NCBI GenBank assembly: GCA_029259915.1
Contig: JAJDED010000056.1
Coordinates: 1 to 48,201 of the forward strand
Reading direction: 5' to 3'
Length of the DNA stretch: 48,201 nucleotides
Source of the DNA: Planctomycetota bacterium
GTDB lineage: Bacteria; Planctomycetota; Planctomycetia; Pirellulales; Lacipirellulaceae
This document shows, piece by piece, positions 1-8,484 of this stretch; the first letter of the stretch is position 1; every line of letters begins with the position of its first letter. The notes beneath the pieces are model-generated. The model searched no databases and was not told where the DNA came from. It saw only the letters and a list, made by a program, of their open reading frames with translations. Both the position numbers and the translations under genes were made by a program.

Positions 1-36
1 TTTCTGCCCACACGAAAGTCAGAAGCCTCTTTTTTT

Positions 37-669
37 TCAAGACGCCGAGGCGGGAGTTGGGATCGCCTGGTCGAACCCCTCAAGAATCAAAGACGACCAC
101 GACTCGTATCGTTCCGGCTCCTTGTCGAAGCGAGCCAGAAGCTCATCTCGGGTGAGGAGCGCTCCCCTGGCATGATCGGTCTCACCAATCGACACCTTCT
201 CATCTTCAAATCGGGCGTGAAAAACCACGCCAAAATGGACCGACCCCACATCCTGGGATTCATCGTTGATGATGCCCACGGCCTCTGCATCGTAGGGCCC
301 CGAGAAGGAAAGCTCCTCCTGGAGTTCTCGACGACACCCTTCCGTCAACGCATCCCCGTCATGATCAACCGGATTGATATGCCCGCCGATTCCCACCGAG
401 AGCTTTCCGTGAAGCCGACTTTCTCCCTGGGCTTTGAGCCTTTCAACCTGCATGAACTTCTGGCCTGGAGTGCTGACAATGCAATAAGGAATGACTTGCT
501 TGAAGGAGGAGTCGAGCTCCGCATACCGACGCTCCATGAAAAAGCATTTCTCCCGGATGCGACGGACATAGCGGGCAACTTCTTCCGGGTGCTCCCTCAA
601 GGAACGGAACCCATGGGGAAAGGAAAGATCGAACAGGTCATACCGCTTCACTACCAGGACAAATTCCAT
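37..669 (-). CDS. Nudix-family hydrolase (phosphoesterase-like)
   Basis: A 210-residue protein. The centre carries a Nudix-type signature: a GIGGHINP motif at residues 93-100, then RELQEEL at 114-120, whose glutamates would bind the catalytic divalent metal. The spacing before RELQEEL is not the strict Gx5Ex7REUxEExGU box, because proline sits where the first glycine is expected, so this is a variant box. The family hydrolyses nucleoside diphosphates linked to another moiety; the substrate cannot be read here. The protein looks cytosolic, with no signal peptide or membrane segment. A GGGAGGAAAA ribosome binding site lies just upstream of the ATG. The gene starts 14 bases after the der stop on the same strand, so it probably shares the der transcript. 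Confidence 0.82.
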   Translation of the reverse strand: MEFVLVVKRYDLFDLSFPHGFRSLREHPEEVARYVRRIREKCFFMERRYAELDSSFKQVIPYCIVSTPGQKFMQVERLKAQGESRLHGKLSVGIGGHINPVDHDGDALTEGCRRELQEELSFSGPYDAEAVGIINDESQDVGSVHFGVVFHARFEDEKVSIGETDHARGALLTRDELLARFDKEPERYESWSSLILEGFDQAIPTPASAS

Positions 670-683
670 CGCTTTTCCTCCCG

Positions 684-2051
684 TTAATCCTCGAAGTTAC
701 CGCCGCCGCTCTTTCGCACCATGATGCGCACCGGAATCTCTCCAAAGCCCAGGCGTTTTCGGAACCAGTTCTCGAGATATCGAAGATAGGATCTCGTGAA
801 CGACCTTGGCTCACTCACAAACAACACCATCGTGGGTGGCCGAACCCCCACCTGGGTCCCGTAGTAGATCTTGGGAGTGCGTCCACGTTTTCGGGGAGGC
901 TGCTGGCGCTCCACCGCTTCCTTGATCGCTTCGTTCAAAACCGGAGTCGAAACCCGTCGCCCGGCCTGTTCATGAAGCTCAAGGCCCAGACGAATTGTTC
1001 GCTTGACGTTGCTCCCGGTAAGCGCCGACAGGGCGGAAATGGGCGCGAACGAGAGACCCGTTAACTCCGCGGCCACAAAATCATCGAAGTCTTGAACAAC
1101 CCGCTTCCCGGCCAGATCAAATTTGTTCAATCCAATGATACAGGGCTTGAATGCATCCCGGATCAACATGGCAATTCGCTTTTCGGTCTGGGAGATCTCG
1201 TCGGTGGCATCCATCATCAAGATCACCACATCTGCTCGTCGGATGGAACGCTCGGACCGCCGCTGGCCGTAGTATTCAATCGATCCCTTGACCCGGCTCT
1301 TCTTGCGAATTCCAGCGGTATCGATGGCAACGAAGGGGGTCCCATCGAGCTCGAATCGCACATCGACCGAATCTCGAGTCGTTCCTGGAACCTCGCTGAC
1401 AATCACTCGCTCCTGCCGTGCAAGGGTGTTGATCAGGGTGGACTTTCCGGCGTTGCGTCGCCCGACCACCGCTAGCTTCATGACCGGCTCCGGAGCGTTT
1501 TCGTCATGCTCCGGGAGAATCTCCGCCACTCGATCCAGGAGATCGTGGATCCCGGACTTTTGCTTTGCCGAGACGCAGAGAGGGTCACCAAAGCCCAGGC
1601 TTGCGAAATCAACCGCCGCCCCCTCCAGGTTCTGAGTGTCTGCCTTGTTCGCCACAAGAAGGACCCTGGCGCCGAGCTTGCGAAGAAGCTTGGCGATATC
1701 CTGGTCATGAGACGTGAGCCCGTCCCGGACGTCCACCACGAACAGGAGAAGATCGCTAGCATCCAACGCAAACCGTATCTGCTCCTCGATTTGCGGCTCA
1801 AGCTGGTCGGAATCGGTGAGCCCCAGCCCGCCGGTATCCACCAGTTCAAAGAGCTTGGAGTCCTCCGGAGTATCTCCGGGGAGACGGATGAGGGTCGAAA
1901 TCCGGTCGCGGGTCACCCCGGCTGTTTCCTCGACGATCGAGATGCGACGCCGTGCGATGACGTTCAAAAGGGAGGACTTCCCCACATTTGGCCGTCCTAC
2001 GAGGGAGGCGCTGGGGATCCGTCCAATTCGAGCTGGCTGGGTGGGGTCCAT
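684..2051 (-). CDS. der: Ribosome-associated GTPase Der (EngA)
   Basis: A 455-residue tandem GTPase needed for 50S ribosomal subunit maturation. The first G domain has its P-loop GRPNVGKS at residues 19-26, a DTGG switch motif and NKAD. The second has GRRNAGKST, DTAGIRKKSR and NKFD. A basic KH-like domain (the PPRKRGRTPKIYY region) closes the protein. The length fits the family (about 440-490). The second P-loop carries Arg-Asn-Ala where the usual wording is Pro-Asn-Val, a conservative variant. The ATG start lies near a short N-terminal tail before the first beta strand, and no clear ribosome binding site precedes it. It is probably the first gene of a two-gene unit with the Nudix gene. Confidence 0.97.
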   Translation of the reverse strand: MDPTQPARIGRIPSASLVGRPNVGKSSLLNVIARRRISIVEETAGVTRDRISTLIRLPGDTPEDSKLFELVDTGGLGLTDSDQLEPQIEEQIRFALDASDLLLFVVDVRDGLTSHDQDIAKLLRKLGARVLLVANKADTQNLEGAAVDFASLGFGDPLCVSAKQKSGIHDLLDRVAEILPEHDENAPEPVMKLAVVGRRNAGKSTLINTLARQERVIVSEVPGTTRDSVDVRFELDGTPFVAIDTAGIRKKSRVKGSIEYYGQRRSERSIRRADVVILMMDATDEISQTEKRIAMLIRDAFKPCIIGLNKFDLAGKRVVQDFDDFVAAELTGLSFAPISALSALTGSNVKRTIRLGLELHEQAGRRVSTPVLNEAIKEAVERQQPPRKRGRTPKIYYGTQVGVRPPTMVLFVSEPRSFTRSYLRYLENWFRKRLGFGEIPVRIMVRKSGGGNFED

Positions 2052-2401
2052 GGTCGGAACCGTTATCTGTTATCTGTAGAAAAATGGTCTCCGGAGTCGC
2101 CCCGCGGGCGTCCGATCATATCAGGTGGTGGCAGTGTAGAAGTCCGATGCATCACTTTCGAGGGCAGTCCGTTAACCGACGGGTACCATCAACGTCAAGC
2201 CACGGCAGCAAAGAGTCTTAGGCAAAAAACAGTTGTGAGCGGGCAAAGAAAAGGATTCGACGCCATCGGAACCAAGAAAGCTCACTTCTCCAGATGCCAC
2301 CCAAGAACCGGAGGGGCCGTTTCTCCTCCATCCACGGATGGCCTTGCTATATTAGATCCTGGCGGGTCCCTCGCCATCGTAATAACTGGAGGTGAGATCA
2401 C
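2052..2401. other. Divergent intergenic region between der and the NPCBM gene
   Basis: About 350 bases without a convincing gene. It must contain the promoters for der (leftward) and for the NPCBM-VWA pair (rightward). A TATATT hexamer at 2348-2353 is a possible -10 for the rightward transcript, but I see no good -35 at 16-18 bases. A strong GGAGGTGA ribosome binding site at 2389-2396 marks the start of the next gene. An open frame runs through on the plus strand, but it is the antisense continuation of der and has no recognisable protein character. Confidence 0.5.
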
Positions 2402-3652
2402 ATGCGCTTGAGTCACTTGTCCTGGTCGAAAAAAGCAACCCTGGGGATAACAACCCTGGTGGGTAGCTTACTCCTCTGCACAGCGGCATCGGCGGAACCC
2501 CCATCCGTTGCCGTCCAGACGATCAGCAACGGCATTCTTCACGGAACATCCCTGTCTCTTCCCGCTCAAAACTCGGACTTTATCATGCAGACCGAGAAGG
2601 GGACGGTGCGCACCGCTCTGCTCGACGTCGTGTCCGTCGAATTTGCCTCCCAATCGGCAAATGCCAGCGACTCCCCCACGCCTCACGAAGTCGTCTTGGT
2701 GTCGGGTGAGCGGATCCGAGGATTGATCACCGGGGGCGATGAAGCCGGCATTTCTCTCCATACCCTCTCTCTTGGGGCCACCGATATCTCGATTGATCTC
2801 ATTTCTCAGGTGATCTTCCACGGCAACTTTCGTCCCCGGGAAGCGGCTTCTTTTCCCCTGAAAGACGGGACCGACACCGCCTACCGACGAACCGCAGTCG
2901 GCCGGGATGTGATCACCGGAGTCCTCCTTGAGTTCGACGACGGAGGCTGTGTTTTCGACTCATCCATCGGTGAATATCGCCTTCAATATCGAGACCTACT
3001 CGGGATTTCTCTGCTGCCTCAAGTCGAGGTGAAGGCCACAACTCAGCTCCTCACAATCGTGGATGCCATCGATGGGTCTCACTTCGAGGGATTCCTGACC
3101 CAGGTCTCCGCGGACGCGATCCTTCTCACTTCCCGGCTCGACGAAAAGCGAGTCATCCACCGAGAATCGGTCAAAAGCATCTCGTTCAAGAACGGTAAGT
3201 TCGTCTATCTCTCCGAACTCACTCCCACGGCCGTGACCCAGACTCCCTTTATCGGAGACCCTGAAGAATTCCTCTTCCCTTATCAAATGGACCGTAGTGT
3301 CGGAGGAAAGCCCCTCACCATTCAGGGACACACTTACGCTCGAGGAATTGGAGTTCACTCTCGCTGTCGCCTCACGTTCGCTCTCAACGGCGAATACAAG
3401 ACATTCCAGACCATCATCGGAATCGACGATGAAGCTCTGGCTCTGCGCAAACCCGGTGTGGTGAAGTTCCAGATCCTTGTCGACGGAAAAGAAATCCACT
3501 CGACCGGTCTCGTTCGAGCCGGGATGGAGCCCCAGATGGTTGGCCCCCTCAGCGTGGCTGGTGCGAAAGAGCTCACTTTGTTCGTCGACTTTGGCGACAA
3601 CAAACATTTTGGGGACCGGGCTGACTGGGCGTCAGCGATGCTCATCCGTTGA
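2402..3652 (+). CDS. Secreted protein with C-terminal NPCBM domain
   Basis: A 416-residue exported protein. Residues 1-31 form a Sec signal peptide: basic start, a hydrophobic stretch LGITTLVGSLLLCTA and an A-S-A type cleavage site. The middle (about 35-285) is beta-rich and contains repeated phrases such as SGERIRGLI and FEGFLTQVS, suggesting small barrel-like repeats. The last 120 residues are an NPCBM/NEW2 domain, shown by GHTYARGIGVHS, IGIDDEA, VKFQILVDG and the end VDFGDNKHFGDRADWASA. NPCBM domains are beta-sandwiches found with carbohydrate-active enzymes and are common in secreted planctomycete proteins; sugar binding is inferred from the family. A strong GGAGGTGA site supports the ATG. 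Its stop overlaps the TTG start of the next gene, which implies translational coupling. Confidence 0.88.
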   Translation: MRLSHLSWSKKATLGITTLVGSLLLCTAASAEPPSVAVQTISNGILHGTSLSLPAQNSDFIMQTEKGTVRTALLDVVSVEFASQSANASDSPTPHEVVLVSGERIRGLITGGDEAGISLHTLSLGATDISIDLISQVIFHGNFRPREAASFPLKDGTDTAYRRTAVGRDVITGVLLEFDDGGCVFDSSIGEYRLQYRDLLGISLLPQVEVKATTQLLTIVDAIDGSHFEGFLTQVSADAILLTSRLDEKRVIHRESVKSISFKNGKFVYLSELTPTAVTQTPFIGDPEEFLFPYQMDRSVGGKPLTIQGHTYARGIGVHSRCRLTFALNGEYKTFQTIIGIDDEALALRKPGVVKFQILVDGKEIHSTGLVRAGMEPQMVGPLSVAGAKELTLFVDFGDNKHFGDRADWASAMLIR

Positions 3653-6363
3653 CTCTCGAAGCACCAAGACTCCTTTTCCTGTTCGTTCCAGCACTGTTGA
3701 TCGTCGTATCGGCAGCGCTCCTCGCCCGGGGGATCGGCATCCCTCGGGTTCTCCGGATGATCCTTCGGCTCTCCGTCCTTGGACTCCTCGTCTGGACACT
3801 CGCCGGCCCCTTCGTTCCAGCACTGAAAACAACAACCGGCGAGACTCTCGTCCTTTTCGATGTATCCAGCAGCGTTCACGGGTCTTTCCTCGAAGAAGGA
3901 AAAGCCTGGATGAATCGTCTCATCCAGGAAAAACAACTCTCGTCCGTCCCCGTTCTGGCCTTCGCGGGCGAGGCGCTCCTCACCCCCGAGCCACCGATCC
4001 TTGACGGGGCACTTCCTCAGCCGGAACAAAGGGATGTCAGCCTCCTGACGCCTCCGCTCGAGCTCGCGGCGGCAAAGGCGCAAAATCCGGCAACAGCATC
4101 CATCGTCCTGGTCACCGACGGTCTTGCTCGGGATCGAGAAAAAGCCCTGAAGAAAGCGAGAGAGCAGGGGCTGCCCATCCATATCGTGCATCCGCGCATC
4201 GGTGCTCTGGACGCTGCAGTCCAGGAAGTGAGGCTCCCCCGGAAAGCCCAGGCAGGTGCTCCATTCGCGATCGAAGCCCGAATCTCCATCGCCAGAGCCC
4301 AAGGTCCTCAAGATCCTCAGAATGTCCCCATCACCGCGACTCTGGAAGTTGAAGGGGTCGTTGTCGCTTCCAAAGAGGTCGGGCAGCTTTCAAACCCGGA
4401 GGTCCGTTTCGAAAACCTAACCCTTCCCGAAGGTTCCCACGAGATTCGAATCAGAATCGACGCACCCGGGGATATGGACGATCGAAACGACACCCTTGGC
4501 GGCACCCTCCCGATCCTGGGGCAACCCCGAATTCTCCTCGTGGGAGGCGCGGGTCGAAGTGGCTCGATCGAGGAAGGCCTCGCCATCCAGGACATCGTCC
4601 TGGAGAGAAAACCGGATCTATCCACCTTCAATTCAGCTGATGATCTCGGGCGGTATTCAGCCATGATTCTGGGTCCGGACATCGCCAACCTGCCACTTGC
4701 AGACCAGACACTCGTTCGGGATTTCATCATCGACCAGGGAGGCGGCCTGCTGGTGGTTGCGTCCGGAGGGCCGGGTGGAATGCGACATCAAGAGGACTCC
4801 ATCCTGGAGCCCTTCCTCCCCGTGACTTTGCCTGATCCGGTCGACCTTGCCGCCGCCCCTCCATCCGACGATCTCCCCCCGGATCCCGATGAGGAAGAAA
4901 CGCCGCCCGACCCCGAGAATGAAAAGGCCGATGAGCCGGGGGACGATCCCGGGAACGACCCGGGGAAAAAACCGGATCCGCCGCTCATCGATGCGTCAAA
5001 ACCAGTGGCCAGACGAATTCTGGGGAGCGCTCTTAGCCTGGTTCTCATCCTGGATACATCCGGATCCATGACGGGAGGAAAGCTGGATGCGGCAAGAGCC
5101 GCCGCCCTTGCCACGGCCGGAACCCTCCAGCCTGAAGATCGATTGGGAGTCCTTGCCTTTTCGGAGGAACCTCAGTGGATTCTCCCGCTCACCACGGTGG
5201 CGGATGTGGACCGATTGGAGAACCGGCTCTCCGGCCTCAGTTCGCTGGGAAAGACCCGGTTTTTCCCGGTGCTCACCGAGGCTCGAAACGCCCTTCTTGC
5301 TGAATCCGCCGGAGTTCGGCACATCATCTTCTTGACCGATGGCGAGTCGGAAGAATTCAAGGATTTCCGGTCCCTCATCCTCAGCATGCAAAAACGAGGG
5401 ATCACCCTGACGACCGTGGGACTCGGTGAAATGTTCAACGCCCGGCGATTGGGTCAGTTTGCAGAATGGGGAGCCGGCAGCTTTTACTCGGTCTATGACT
5501 TCCAGCAGATCCCCCAGATCTACCATCTGGAAGTGGGAAAGGTCCTGGACAACGCTGCCTCCTTTCGCGCTCCCGAGGCCGCCCTCCCCCGGGAGAAGCA
5601 GAACGATCCCATCTCGAACCCGGCGGTGACGAAGGCCACCACCGACGATCCGACCCGAAAACCCAAAGGCCCAAACGACCTCGATCAGGAGACATCAAAG
5701 GCAAAAGCCCCTCCGTCGAAAGATCCAAAAGAAGCAACGGATGCGGACAAGACCCCCTCTACCGCCAGACAAGAACCCATCCTCCCTCCTGCCCAGGGAA
5801 GGGGCCTCCCTGTCACGGCCAACGGAAACTCACCGTTCCTGGCTGGAATCCCACTCGATGAGATCCCTCCGATTCACCAGCCGCTGAAAACGGAGAGCCG
5901 GTTCTCCGCCTGGGTTCCCCTCCTCGTCGAAGGAAAGACTCCCCTGTTCAGCTATTGGATGGCCGGCCTGGGACGAGTTGCGGTTCTGTCGGCAGCGGTG
6001 GGGTCTCCGGAGAACCCGGAATGGGCTCAATGGCCCCGCCTCCCTCAGTTTCTCGCCCAAACGACCCGGTTTCTCCTGCGCTCCGAGGGAGACCTCCCAC
6101 CCTCCGCCCAAACCCGGATCACGGCCGGGGAGGAACTGACGGTTCTTCTTCCGGATCTCACCCTTCTTGGCCAGATGGCGGAGGCCACGGGAGGGTCATG
6201 TTCGACCGATTTCCCTCACCCGCTTCCAAACCGGGTCCAGGACGAAGAAGAAAAAGGAGATCGGAGCTTCCCCTACCTACTTCTCGGCCTCTGCCTTCTG
6301 CCACTCGACCTTGCCCTTGGAAGGATGGATCGTGATCCCGGCTCTCGTAGTAAAAGACGTTGA
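3649..6363 (+). CDS. Membrane-anchored BatA-like protein with VWA domains
   Basis: A 904-residue protein. Two hydrophobic segments at the N terminus (about residues 6-27 and 33-54) resemble BatA/CoxE-type membrane proteins. A degenerate VWA-like fold (TLVLFDVSSSVHG) follows, then a beta-rich region and a segment resembling the class-I glutamine-amidotransferase-like fold of large planctomycete VWA proteins (RILLVGGAGRSG). An acidic, proline-rich linker (about 400-450) precedes a complete VWA domain with an intact MIDAS: DTSGSM starting near residue 469 and the later TDGES. A second low-complexity Lys/Pro/Thr linker and a C-terminal hydrophobic segment (about 880-897) complete it. The start is TTG, overlapping the upstream TGA by four bases. 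The role, probably metal-dependent protein binding at the membrane, is inferred from the fold. Confidence 0.83.
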   Translation: MTLEAPRLLFLFVPALLIVVSAALLARGIGIPRVLRMILRLSVLGLLVWTLAGPFVPALKTTTGETLVLFDVSSSVHGSFLEEGKAWMNRLIQEKQLSSVPVLAFAGEALLTPEPPILDGALPQPEQRDVSLLTPPLELAAAKAQNPATASIVLVTDGLARDREKALKKAREQGLPIHIVHPRIGALDAAVQEVRLPRKAQAGAPFAIEARISIARAQGPQDPQNVPITATLEVEGVVVASKEVGQLSNPEVRFENLTLPEGSHEIRIRIDAPGDMDDRNDTLGGTLPILGQPRILLVGGAGRSGSIEEGLAIQDIVLERKPDLSTFNSADDLGRYSAMILGPDIANLPLADQTLVRDFIIDQGGGLLVVASGGPGGMRHQEDSILEPFLPVTLPDPVDLAAAPPSDDLPPDPDEEETPPDPENEKADEPGDDPGNDPGKKPDPPLIDASKPVARRILGSALSLVLILDTSGSMTGGKLDAARAAALATAGTLQPEDRLGVLAFSEEPQWILPLTTVADVDRLENRLSGLSSLGKTRFFPVLTEARNALLAESAGVRHIIFLTDGESEEFKDFRSLILSMQKRGITLTTVGLGEMFNARRLGQFAEWGAGSFYSVYDFQQIPQIYHLEVGKVLDNAASFRAPEAALPREKQNDPISNPAVTKATTDDPTRKPKGPNDLDQETSKAKAPPSKDPKEATDADKTPSTARQEPILPPAQGRGLPVTANGNSPFLAGIPLDEIPPIHQPLKTESRFSAWVPLLVEGKTPLFSYWMAGLGRVAVLSAAVGSPENPEWAQWPRLPQFLAQTTRFLLRSEGDLPPSAQTRITAGEELTVLLPDLTLLGQMAEATGGSCSTDFPHPLPNRVQDEEEKGDRSFPYLLLGLCLLPLDLALGRMDRDPGSRSKRR

Positions 6364-6364
6364 C

Positions 6365-6394
6365 ATCGGAGCTTCCATCTGAGAAAGTTCCGAT
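6365..6394 (+). terminator. Hairpin directly after the VWA gene
   Basis: ATCGGAGCTT at 6365-6374 pairs with AAGTTCCGAT at 6385-6394 (one G-U pair) across a 10-base loop. It begins right after the stop codon of the VWA gene. No T-run follows, so it may be an mRNA-stabilising or Rho-assisted end rather than a classical intrinsic terminator. Confidence 0.4.
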
Positions 6395-6477
6395 CGTATC
6401 TGCCGTAGAAGCGGTATGCACTGAACTGACAATTTGTTTGGCTTAAGCCGCCATATAGAGTCCTTGGGGAGGGAGAC

Positions 6478-7071
6478 ATGTCGCGGCGAAATGAGCTCTT
6501 TGAGTACTTCAAGAGCAGCAATAGTTATACGGCCGCGCAGAGTCCAAGCGCGGCGCCGGGCAGGAAGCGTCGTCGGTCAAAGAGAACCCGTGGCCGCAAG
6601 GCAAAGGTTCTTCGGGGACGCGCCCTAGACCACGTTAAGTCCTTGGATTACAGTAGATTCACCGGACTTCCGTGGCTTTCCGGAGCCGCCGTTCTTTTGG
6701 TCGCGGTGGCCGTCGTGTTTGGGTCCTATCTCATCGGACGGAGCCACAGCGAATCTACGGGCTCGGAGTTGAGCACGCAGGCACCCGCTGAGACGCCGAA
6801 CCCGAAGGGAATTGAAGTTCCAGCCAGTCCGATTTATTCGGTGCTGGTGCGAACTTACGAAGATTCAGAAGAAAACACGGATCTGGCGATAGATATTCAA
6901 GAAAACCTGACAGGCCTTTCTTATCCCGACGTAGAAGCGGTTTATGTTCCTCTTCTGGAGGAAATCCGGGTCTATATCGGGCAGGCCTCGGTCGATGATG
7001 ATGCTACCCTCCGGCAATGTCTTTCCCGGATCCGGGAGCATTTTCCAGAAGCAAGAATCGTCGAGCGCTAG
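6478..7071 (+). CDS. Single-pass membrane protein with SPOR-like C-terminal domain
   Basis: A 197-residue protein. Residues 1-60 are very basic (GRKRRRSKRTRGRK) and should be cytoplasmic. Residues about 66-86 (WLSGAAVLLVAVAVVFGSYL) are one transmembrane helix. A low-complexity Pro/Glu/Thr linker leads to a small alpha-beta domain at about 118-195. Its pattern (YSVLVRTYEDSEENTDLAID, then EEIRVYIGQASVDDDATLRQ) resembles SPOR domains, which bind denuded peptidoglycan in other bacteria. SPOR is a tentative reading made by eye. A GGGAGGGAG ribosome binding site just upstream confirms the ATG. The strongly basic cytoplasmic tail could contact nucleic acid, but nothing in the sequence proves it. Confidence 0.62.
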   Translation: MSRRNELFEYFKSSNSYTAAQSPSAAPGRKRRRSKRTRGRKAKVLRGRALDHVKSLDYSRFTGLPWLSGAAVLLVAVAVVFGSYLIGRSHSESTGSELSTQAPAETPNPKGIEVPASPIYSVLVRTYEDSEENTDLAIDIQENLTGLSYPDVEAVYVPLLEEIRVYIGQASVDDDATLRQCLSRIREHFPEARIVER

Positions 7072-7101
7072 ATTTCGCTCGCACAAAGGACGAAGACGCA
7101 A

Positions 7102-7326
7102 ATGTCGATTCATCAAAGTCTGGCGGTCAAGGGAAAGCTGGTCCGAACCCGCAATGTTTTCACCCGCATTGAACGGCTCGAGATCCTCACCAAGAGCGGC
7201 CGCTGGAAAGAAGGCGACTCGGTCTACGGGTTGGCGAAAGTCCGAACCCGGTTCAAGACCAAGAGTCGAAAAGCCATCAAAGAGGCGAAAGCCGCCGAAT
7301 CCGAGGAGAGTAAGAGCAAGGAGTGA
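7102..7326 (+). CDS. PVC-type small basic protein
   Basis: A 74-residue, lysine- and arginine-rich protein that starts MSIHQSLAVKGKLVRTRNV and contains ERLEILTKSGRWKEGDSVYGLAKVR. This matches the pattern I recall for the small basic protein family shared by planctomycetes, verrucomicrobia and chlamydiae (TIGR04137-like), whose function is unknown. The C terminus is a Lys/Ala/Glu-rich tail. An AAGGA site lies about 11 bases before the ATG. The stop codon overlaps the GTG start of the aminotransferase gene by four bases. It is useful here mainly as a taxonomic marker showing that the left part of the window is also from the PVC group. Confidence 0.75.
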   Translation: MSIHQSLAVKGKLVRTRNVFTRIERLEILTKSGRWKEGDSVYGLAKVRTRFKTKSRKAIKEAKAAESEESKSKE

Positions 7327-8462
7327 GCCCACCTCCCAAAAGAATCGCAAAGCGGATGCAGGGGATCAAATCCTCGGGCATCCGTCGGATGTTCGAGCTT
7401 GCTTCCAGCCTCGAATCCCCTCTCAACCTGAGCATTGGCCAGGCCGATTTCGACGTCCCCGATCCCATCAAGGATGCAGCGATCAAAGCCATCCGGGACG
7501 GGAAAAACGGCTACACCGTCACTCAAGGGATTCCAGAACTCAACGAGCGCATTCACGCCGACCTGAAGAGTCGCTACCGGTATGACGCGGACGCAACCCT
7601 CGTTACCAGCGGTGTCTCCGGCGGGCTCCTTCTTGCTTTCATGGTCATCCTAGATGCCGGAGATGAAGTACTCATCCCGGATCCCTATTTTGTGATGTAC
7701 AAGAACCTCGCTCTCCTCGCTGGCGCGGTGCCCCGCTACTACAACACGTATCCCGATTTTCGCCTCACCCGCGAAGCTCTCGAGGCAGCGGTCAGCGAAC
7801 AAACCAAGGTTCTGCTGGTCAACAGCCCGGGGAATCCAACCGGCGTGGTTCGAAGCGAAGAAGAGCTCCAGCTCGCCGTCGACTTTGCCAGGGAGCATGA
7901 CCTGATCTTGATCTCCGACGAGATCTACGATCACTTCATCTACGATCAGCCCTTTCGAAGCCTCTGCGAATTCACGAATGACGTCATTCTCGTCTCCGGG
8001 TTCTCAAAGAGCCTGGGGATGGCTGGATGGCGAATTGGCTATGCCACGGGGCCTGCAGACATTCTGGATTGCATGAAGACCCTCCAGCAGTTCTCGTTCG
8101 TCTGTGCACCAGCTCCCGCGCAGCACGCCGTCGTCGCCGCCTTTGACGTGGACCTTTCCCCCTACTATAAGTCTTATCGAGACAAGCGAGACCTCGTCTT
8201 TGAAGGCATCAAGAATCACTTTGAAGTGGTCAAGCCAGAGGGGTCTTTCTATATGTTCCCGAAGGTTCCCGGACTACTGAGCGACATGGAGTTCGTCGAG
8301 CAGGCCCTCGCCGAAAACCTCCTGATCGTTCCCGGCAGCACGTGCTCCGAACAGGGAAGTCACTTCCGGCTCTCTTTCGCCGCCAGCAACGACATACTCC
8401 AGGCTGGCGTTGAAACCCTGAATCGAATGGCATCCGCTGTCAAAGCCGGCGACCTGAAATAA
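7323..8462 (+). CDS. PLP-dependent class I/II aminotransferase
   Basis: A 379-residue fold-type I aminotransferase. Visible hallmarks are GYTVTQGIPELNERI near the N terminus, NSPGNPTG in the middle (the conserved Asn region that contacts PLP), SDEIYDHFIYD (Asp and Tyr to the cofactor) and SGFSKSLGMAGWRIGY, where Lys229 should form the internal aldimine. GSHFRLSFA near the end supplies the substrate-carboxylate arginine. The architecture fits the aspartate/aromatic aminotransferase group (AspB-like); the actual amino donor cannot be decided from sequence. The start is GTG, overlapping the stop of the small basic protein by four bases, so translation is probably coupled. Confidence 0.9.
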   Translation: MSPPPKRIAKRMQGIKSSGIRRMFELASSLESPLNLSIGQADFDVPDPIKDAAIKAIRDGKNGYTVTQGIPELNERIHADLKSRYRYDADATLVTSGVSGGLLLAFMVILDAGDEVLIPDPYFVMYKNLALLAGAVPRYYNTYPDFRLTREALEAAVSEQTKVLLVNSPGNPTGVVRSEEELQLAVDFAREHDLILISDEIYDHFIYDQPFRSLCEFTNDVILVSGFSKSLGMAGWRIGYATGPADILDCMKTLQQFSFVCAPAPAQHAVVAAFDVDLSPYYKSYRDKRDLVFEGIKNHFEVVKPEGSFYMFPKVPGLLSDMEFVEQALAENLLIVPGSTCSEQGSHFRLSFAASNDILQAGVETLNRMASAVKAGDLK

Positions 8463-8484
8463 TCGAGCCTGGACCTGCAAACTC

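Noticed and set aside
1506..2411. Plus-strand open frame opposite der reaching into the spacer
   Set aside because: Mostly antisense of der, no start signal, no recognisable domain.
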